From contig NZ_BMJB01000001.1 in the NCBI RefSeq assembly GCF_014642855.1, forward strand, positions 2,170,001 through 2,234,000: 64,000 bases of DNA, in the 5' to 3' direction. The notes under the pieces were generated by a model. It ran no database searches. It saw nothing but the letters and a program-made list of their open reading frames with translations, and was not told the DNA's origin. Position 1 is the first letter of the stretch. Each line of letters starts with the position of its first letter. This document shows, in pieces, positions 59,623-64,000 of this stretch. Both the position numbers and the translations under genes were made by a program. Source of the DNA: Edaphobacter acidisoli. GTDB lineage: Bacteria; Acidobacteriota; Terriglobia; Terriglobales; Acidobacteriaceae.

Positions 59623-59648
59623 AGCCCCGCTTTTGCGGGGCTTTTCTT
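59623..59648 (+). terminator. Terminator after gyrB
   Basis: AGCCCCGC-TTTT-GCGGGGCT is a perfect 8-base stem followed by TTTCTTCT, 26 bases after the stop. Confidence 0.9.
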
Positions 59649-59690
59649 CTGCAATAATGCGGCATGCGTGAACTGCACCCTTCTCAAAAC

Positions 59691-61529
59691 ATGAATGAAT
59701 TCAACCGGCGGCGCTTTCTCGCCGCATGCGCCGCTGCTGGTGTGGGTAGCACTTTGCTGCCGGGTGTATTGCTTGGCATGACAGTCGATGCGGAGAACAC
59801 GCAAGGCGCGGGTGTAAGCGGCAGCGCGCTCGAAAAGATTACGCCTGAGATGATCGATACCGCAGCCGCAATCGCTGGGCTGAAGATTACCGCAAAGCAG
59901 AAGGCCATGATGCTGGATAGCTTGTCGCGAATGCGGGATTCGATCGAGGTCATCCGCACACTCAAGATGCCGAATAGCGTGGCTCCCGCATTTGTCTTCG
60001 ATCCGGTACCCGGCGGCATGAAGCTGGAAACAGAGCGCAAGCCGATGCAGATCAGCGCCGCGCCAGATGTCACACGACTAGCCGAGGCCAGTGTAGGTTC
60101 GGACGATCTTGCGTTCGCCTCCGTACGCGAGCTGGCAGAGTTGATCAGAACGCGCAAAGTCACCAGCGTTGCGCTGACGAAGATGTATCTGGCCCGCCTC
60201 AAAAAGTACGATCCGCAACTACACTTCGTCATCACCTTCACCGAAGACCGCGCCCTGGCGCAGGCCGTCGCCGCCGATGCCGAAATCGCCGCAGGCAACT
60301 ATCGCGGCCCGCTGCATGGCATTCCCTGGGGAGCGAAGGACCTGCTCGCGGTAAAGGGATATCCCACAACCTGGGGTGCGGGCGGCTTCGAAAAACAGAG
60401 CTTTGATTACGACGCAACTGTAGTCAGGCGTCTGGACGCGGCAGGCGCGGTATTGGTTGCGAAACTCAGTATGGGCGCACTCGCCAGCGGGCCAATCTGG
60501 TTTGGCGGGATGACGCGCACTCCCTGGAACCCTCGGCAGCCTTCCAGCGGTTCATCGGCGGGGTCGGCCTCGACAGTAGGAGCAGGCTGCGTCGGCTTCG
60601 CCATCGGGACTGAAACGCTTGGCTCGATCTCCTCGCCCTGCACGCGGTGCGGAGCGACCGGACTAAGGCCAACGTTTGGCTTCGTGCCGCGCACCGGAGC
60701 CATGGCGCTGAGCTGGACCATGGATAAGATCGGCCCCATCGCCCGGTCCGTGGAAGACTGCGCGCTCGTCATGAACGCCATCTACGGTCCCGACGAACAA
60801 GACCTGAGCGTGCGCGACGCCGCCTTCAACTGGGACGCCGAGTTCAACTGGAGATCCCTTCGCGTTGGCTATCTGAAAGACGAGTTCGAGCCTCCTCGTC
60901 AACCTGACGGAACCACTCCCGAGGCAAAACGAGATTTTGAAAGCCGCACCTACGACGCCAAATACGCTCTGAGCACACTCGATACTCTCCGGAACATGGG
61001 GGTGAAGCTGGTTCCGGTAGAGATGCCGCATGGCTGCCACTTCGGCGACATCACCCCGGTCCTCGAAGCTGAGGCAGCCGCTGCATTCGACGAACTCACA
61101 CTCACAGGCCGCGACGCCCTGCTCACCGAGCAGGGCCCACACGAGTGGCCGAACACATTCCGTATCGCACGGTTCTACCCCGCAGTCGATTACATTCAGG
61201 CACAGCGCGCGCGAACGCTGGCGATGAGAGCGATGGCTTCTGTGTTTGATCAGGTCGACGTGATCGTAACGCCATCGGACGGCGCTCAGCTAAGCGCAAC
61301 CAATCTAACGGGACATCCGGCGGTGATTGTGCCGAATGGCGTGCGCGGCGACGGCGCGCCTCAGCCGTTGCACACCGGCGATGGAGATCCTGAAAATGTC
61401 GGAGGCCCGGGAACGCCCGTCTCGATTACGTTTCTCGGTACTCTGTACTCTGACGCACGGCTGGCCGCATTCGCGCGCGCCTATCAGCACGAAACCGCGT
61501 TCAATCTGATGCGACCAAAAATCAGCTAG
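59691..61529 (+). CDS. Tat-exported amidase-signature hydrolase
   Basis: The 612-aa protein begins MNEFNRRRFLAACAAAGVGS, a twin-arginine signal; an alternative ATG at 59664 adds 9 residues and neither has a good ribosome site. The amidase signature is present: GIPWGAKDLLAVKG (Lys), QPSSGSSAGSAS (cis-Ser) and GTETLGSISSP (Ser nucleophile, with Leu where the family usually has Gly). These enzymes hydrolyse amides. The GatA subfamily acts on Gln in tRNA, but the export signal and lack of gatB/gatC rule that out. Substrate unknown. It is convergent with the SDR gene, overlapping by 4 bases. Confidence 0.88.
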   Translation: MNEFNRRRFLAACAAAGVGSTLLPGVLLGMTVDAENTQGAGVSGSALEKITPEMIDTAAAIAGLKITAKQKAMMLDSLSRMRDSIEVIRTLKMPNSVAPAFVFDPVPGGMKLETERKPMQISAAPDVTRLAEASVGSDDLAFASVRELAELIRTRKVTSVALTKMYLARLKKYDPQLHFVITFTEDRALAQAVAADAEIAAGNYRGPLHGIPWGAKDLLAVKGYPTTWGAGGFEKQSFDYDATVVRRLDAAGAVLVAKLSMGALASGPIWFGGMTRTPWNPRQPSSGSSAGSASTVGAGCVGFAIGTETLGSISSPCTRCGATGLRPTFGFVPRTGAMALSWTMDKIGPIARSVEDCALVMNAIYGPDEQDLSVRDAAFNWDAEFNWRSLRVGYLKDEFEPPRQPDGTTPEAKRDFESRTYDAKYALSTLDTLRNMGVKLVPVEMPHGCHFGDITPVLEAEAAAAFDELTLTGRDALLTEQGPHEWPNTFRIARFYPAVDYIQAQRARTLAMRAMASVFDQVDVIVTPSDGAQLSATNLTGHPAVIVPNGVRGDGAPQPLHTGDGDPENVGGPGTPVSITFLGTLYSDARLAAFARAYQHETAFNLMRPKIS

Positions 61530-62257
61530 CCCATGTGTCGCACGGTCATCTGCGGAATGCGAACGTTAGGCGGCAACGTACAGGCATAAACAATCGCTTC
61601 AGCCACCTCAGCAGGCTCCATCATTTGCGAGTTGCGAATGAACTCTTCCGTGCGCCCATGTCCAAGCGCGAACTCGGATTTCACGCCGCCGGGAAAGATC
61701 GTCCCCACCTTGATGCCATGTTTGCGCAACTCAGCATCAAGAGCCTGCGAAAAGCCCGCCTGAGCGAACTTGGTCGCGCAATAGACAGACTCGCCTGCAA
61801 CGCCCTGAAGCCCAGCTACTGATGACACAAACAAAATCGTCCCGCACTTCGCGGCAATCATGTGCGGCGCCGCATAGCGCGAGAAGAGAAACCCGCTGCG
61901 CATATTGGCATTCATCAGCGCGTCATACTCCTCCGCAGAAGTATCGACGAGGCCCTTGTAATTCCCCGCGCCAGCGTTGTTGATAAGAATATCAAGACGA
62001 CCAAACGTACCGATCGCAAGCTCAACAGCCTGCTGCGCGGTAACCTCGTCAGCAGCATCGCCAGCGTGAAAAGCGACCTTCACCCCAAGCGACTCCGCCT
62101 CAGCACAAAGTCTGCGAAGCCGTTCCTCGCGCCGAGCCGTCACCACAAGGTTCGCGCCGCGCTGCGCGAGAGCAACCGCTGTGGCCCATCCGATGCCCGC
62201 GCTGGCCCCTGTGACGAGCGCGGTTTTCCCTGCGAGCACTCCGTCTGTCTGTTGCAT
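61526..62257 (-). CDS. Short-chain dehydrogenase/reductase
   Basis: The 243-aa classical SDR has [14 protein letters not shown] (cofactor), [22 protein letters not shown], catalytic [11 protein letters not shown] and [20 protein letters not shown] after the second strand suggests NADP. ATG 62257 is used; AGGAG lies 12 bases upstream, rather far. Codons to 62293 would overlap the divergent ABC gene region. Substrate unknown. Confidence 0.88.
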   Translation of the reverse strand: MQQTDGVLAGKTALVTGASAGIGWATAVALAQRGANLVVTARREERLRRLCAEAESLGVKVAFHAGDAADEVTAQQAVELAIGTFGRLDILINNAGAGNYKGLVDTSAEEYDALMNANMRSGFLFSRYAAPHMIAAKCGTILFVSSVAGLQGVAGESVYCATKFAQAGFSQALDAELRKHGIKVGTIFPGGVKSEFALGHGRTEEFIRNSQMMEPAEVAEAIVYACTLPPNVRIPQMTVRHMG

Positions 62258-62299
62258 CTTGAAAGTGTTCTCCTGATTTCCCGATGGTAGCATCCGTTT

Positions 62300-63085
62300 A
62301 TGGCCGCCGAAGTACTACTAGAAGCGCGAGGGCTCTCGAAGGAATACAGCGCGGGCACCCGCGTAGTGGACGACGTCTCATTCACCATCGCGCGCGGCGA
62401 AACTCTGGGACTGGTCGGCGAATCCGGCTCAGGCAAAAGTACAGTAGCGCGAATGCTTCTGCGGCTTATTGAGCCTTCCGCAGGGTCGCTGCAATACAAC
62501 GGAATCGACCTGCTTGCCGCCGGACCGCTTCAATTACGCTCAATGCGGAGGCGAATGCAAATCGTCTTCCAGGACCCCTTCGCCGCCCTCAACCCAAGAA
62601 TGCGCGTGCGCGAAATTCTCGCCGAACCATTCCGCATTCACGGCGAATCCCACTCCGCCACTGAAGGCCGCCTCGCCGCAATGCTCCACGAGGTAGATCT
62701 CGAGCCAGAAGCGCTCAATCGCTTCCCTCACGAGTTCAGCGGAGGCCAACGCCAGCGCATCAACATTGCCCGCGCCCTCGCGCTCAAACCAGAGTTCGTC
62801 GTCCTGGACGAGCCAGTCAGCGCACTCGATGTCTCCGTGGGAGCGCAGGTCGTGAACCTGCTCAAAGAATTGCAGCGCACCTACGGACTCACCTACCTGT
62901 TCATCTCGCACTCGATGCCGCTAGTTCGCTACCTCTGCGACCGCGTTGCGGTAATGCGCCACGGACGTATCGTCGAGATCGGCAATTGCGTCGAAGTCTG
63001 CGACTCTCCCACACACGAGTACACGCGCGGCCTCATAGCCGCCACACCAGAGATCCCGCATAGCATCTCACCCAATCCAATGTAG
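62300..63085 (+). CDS. Opp/Dpp-type ABC transporter ATPase, orphan
   Basis: The 261-aa ATP-binding subunit has Walker [12 protein letters not shown], the Q-loop [14 protein letters not shown], signature FSGGQRQR, Walker [15 protein letters not shown] and the H-loop [21 protein letters not shown] and [15 protein letters not shown] at the C-terminus are typical of OppF/DppF peptide importers. No permease, binding protein or second ATPase is adjacent, so its partners must be encoded elsewhere or it has another job. It is divergent from the SDR gene, with only 42 bases between them. Confidence 0.92.
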   Translation: MAAEVLLEARGLSKEYSAGTRVVDDVSFTIARGETLGLVGESGSGKSTVARMLLRLIEPSAGSLQYNGIDLLAAGPLQLRSMRRRMQIVFQDPFAALNPRMRVREILAEPFRIHGESHSATEGRLAAMLHEVDLEPEALNRFPHEFSGGQRQRINIARALALKPEFVVLDEPVSALDVSVGAQVVNLLKELQRTYGLTYLFISHSMPLVRYLCDRVAVMRHGRIVEIGNCVEVCDSPTHEYTRGLIAATPEIPHSISPNPM

Positions 63086-63205
63086 TTAGTCAATCCCGAT
63101 ACAATAGAAGTTGGAGAAACCTGCGCTTTACCGGCCATCGCCACGCAGACAGCGGCAAGACTGCAGAAGCAATTCTCCCCACACAAATCCGGAGGCAGCA
63201 TCCTC

Positions 63206-63493
63206 ATGCACAGCGCGGTTGATCTGATCGGTTACCTTGCGGCTGCGTGCACAACGCTTTCGTTCCTTCCGCAGCTCATGCGTGTGCTCAAGCTACGCTC
63301 CGCGCGTGACATCTCCCTGGGCATGTTTCTTGTCTTCTCCCTCGGGACCGCGCTGTGGCTTACCTACGGCTTCTCAATTCACTCCTGGCCCGTCATCGTA
63401 GCCAATGCAGTCACGCTGGTGCTCGCGCTCAGCATCCTCTTTTTGAAACTGCGCTACGACCGTAACGCGCTTAAGGAGGTGACGCCGGCATGA
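63206..63493 (+). CDS. SemiSWEET sugar transporter
   Basis: The 95-aa protein has three transmembrane segments and the PQ-loop FLPQLMRVLKLRSARDIS in helix 1. LGTALWLTYGF is helix 2 and PVIVANAVTLVLALSILFLK helix 3. SemiSWEETs form dimers that pass sugars down their gradient. GGAGG lies about 10 bases before the ATG. The stop overlaps the next gene by 4 bases. Confidence 0.9.
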   Translation: MHSAVDLIGYLAAACTTLSFLPQLMRVLKLRSARDISLGMFLVFSLGTALWLTYGFSIHSWPVIVANAVTLVLALSILFLKLRYDRNALKEVTPA

Positions 63494-63921
63494 GCCACGA
63501 AGGAATCCGCTTTGTTAGCGAAGAAGAAGCCCAGCGCGCAAGCGCCGAAGACGCACGTCTTCATGTCGATGCTGTGACACCAGCAAAAGTCCGGGTCATG
63601 AAGTCAGAAGGCACCGGCGTCGAAATCGACTGGAAGGATGGCCACCACAGCGCATGGACCTTCGCCTGGCTACGCAACGCCTGCCCCTGCGCGACCTGCC
63701 ACGATGAACGCGAAAAATCAGGCCGCGCTCCCGGAGTCGCGGAACCCAAGGCGCAAACATTGCTCGTGATATATGAAGCTCCTCCACGCCCGGTTGAAGT
63801 CACGCCGGTTGGTAAGTACGCTCTCAAATTCAAATGGAACGACAGCCATGAGAGCGGAATCTATTCCTGGGAGTACCTCCGCCGCGTCTGCCAGTGCGCA
63901 ATCTGCAAAACTAAGCGGTAA
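63490..63921 (+). CDS. DUF971 (GBBH-like N-terminal) domain protein
   Basis: The 143-aa protein contains VEIDWKDGHHSAWTFAWLRNACPCATC and, after a linker, KYALKFKWNDSHESGIYSWEYLRRVC. This is the DUF971 fold found at the N-terminus of gamma-butyrobetaine hydroxylases and as a stand-alone protein near iron-sulfur scaffold genes. Cys pairs CPCATC and CQCAIC could bind zinc or take part in Fe-S work. It overlaps the SemiSWEET by 4 bases; whether they work together is unknown. Confidence 0.85.
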   Translation: MSHEGIRFVSEEEAQRASAEDARLHVDAVTPAKVRVMKSEGTGVEIDWKDGHHSAWTFAWLRNACPCATCHDEREKSGRAPGVAEPKAQTLLVIYEAPPRPVEVTPVGKYALKFKWNDSHESGIYSWEYLRRVCQCAICKTKR

Positions 63922-64000
63922 TTGCTAGCAAACGTAGAGCGTCTTCCACCGTGTTCGCCACCAGCAAGGCTTCTCGATTCTTCGGTTTCAACAGGCCCTC
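63911..64000 (-). CDS. C-terminal end of a LOG-family-like protein (partial)
   Basis: The minus strand is open from the window edge to TAG at 63911 (29 residues, EGLLKPKNREALLVANTVED and on to LLAITA). The pattern LLKPxNRxxLLVAxxxEDAL resembles the end of LOG/TIGR00730 Rossmann proteins, which cleave cytokinin ribotides in other bacteria. It overlaps the DUF971 gene end by 11 bases, convergently. The rest is outside the window. Confidence 0.4.
   Translation of the reverse strand, partial: EGLLKPKNREALLVANTVEDALRLLAITA

Noticed and set aside
59691..61529. gatA (Glu-tRNA amidotransferase subunit A)
   Set aside because: It has a twin-arginine export signal and no gatB/gatC neighbour, so a general exported amidase is more likely.

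Overview
The window looks like chromosomal core DNA from an acidobacterium of the Terriglobia (Granulicella/Edaphobacter/Terriglobus-like). The indications are a GC-rich genome, a very large Oar-type TonB-dependent receptor with an N-terminal carboxypeptidase-regulatory-like domain, an exosortase/PEP-CTERM pair, GTG/TTG starts after strong Shine-Dalgarno sequences, and several families I associate with this class. This is inference from protein content; no rRNA gene is present to confirm it. I found no tRNA, rRNA, insertion sequence, prophage or CRISPR array.

Layout. 1-5.3 kb: partial membrane-anchored protein, a 45-aa membrane peptide, a DnaC-like helicase loader, ribosomal protein L31, dusB, and a large PD-(D/E)XK-like nuclease preceded by an unlisted 44-aa gene. 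5.3-13.5 kb (+): DUF1906-like secreted protein, tldD, a zinc-ribbon protein, tldE, a half-length UvrC homologue, rpe and a BamD-like protein, closed by a bidirectional terminator. 13.5-24.9 kb: a bactofilin-like membrane protein (-), then valS, nadC, birA, coaX, a conserved unknown, an RlmD-like rRNA methyltransferase and comEC (+). 24.9-35.6 kb (-): TonB receptor, NHL-repeat lipoprotein, exosortase, a 62-aa PEP-CTERM protein with its own promoter and palindrome, and an M1 aminopeptidase. 35.6-46.9 kb: a phosphoribosyltransferase, then on the minus strand glucoamylase, transketolase, SDR, HAD phosphatase, gnd, zwf, pgl and glk. 47-52 kb: superoxide dismutase, Tat-exported carboxylesterase, a small membrane protein and typA. 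52-64 kb: DprE2/DprE1-like pair, rplT and rpmI, two tandem secreted Gly/Ser-tail paralogues, gyrB, an amidase, an SDR, a lone Opp-type ATPase, a SemiSWEET, a DUF971 protein and the end of a LOG-like gene.

How it works together. The 36-47 kb cluster is a coherent route: an intracellular glucoamylase releases glucose, glucokinase phosphorylates it, and zwf, pgl, gnd and tkt run the pentose phosphate pathway. nadC, birA and coaX lie in tandem as a cofactor block (NAD, biotin, CoA).

Most promising for novelty are the exosortase cassette (62-aa PEP-CTERM protein, exosortase lacking the usual histidine, lipoprotein), the twin secreted proteins with an identical C-terminal tail, the zinc-ribbon protein between tldD and tldE, the two-gene nuclease unit, the truncated UvrC homologue, and the DprE1/DprE2-like pair outside Actinobacteria. 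Long inverted repeats sit in two intergenic gaps and a 20-base direct repeat in a third.
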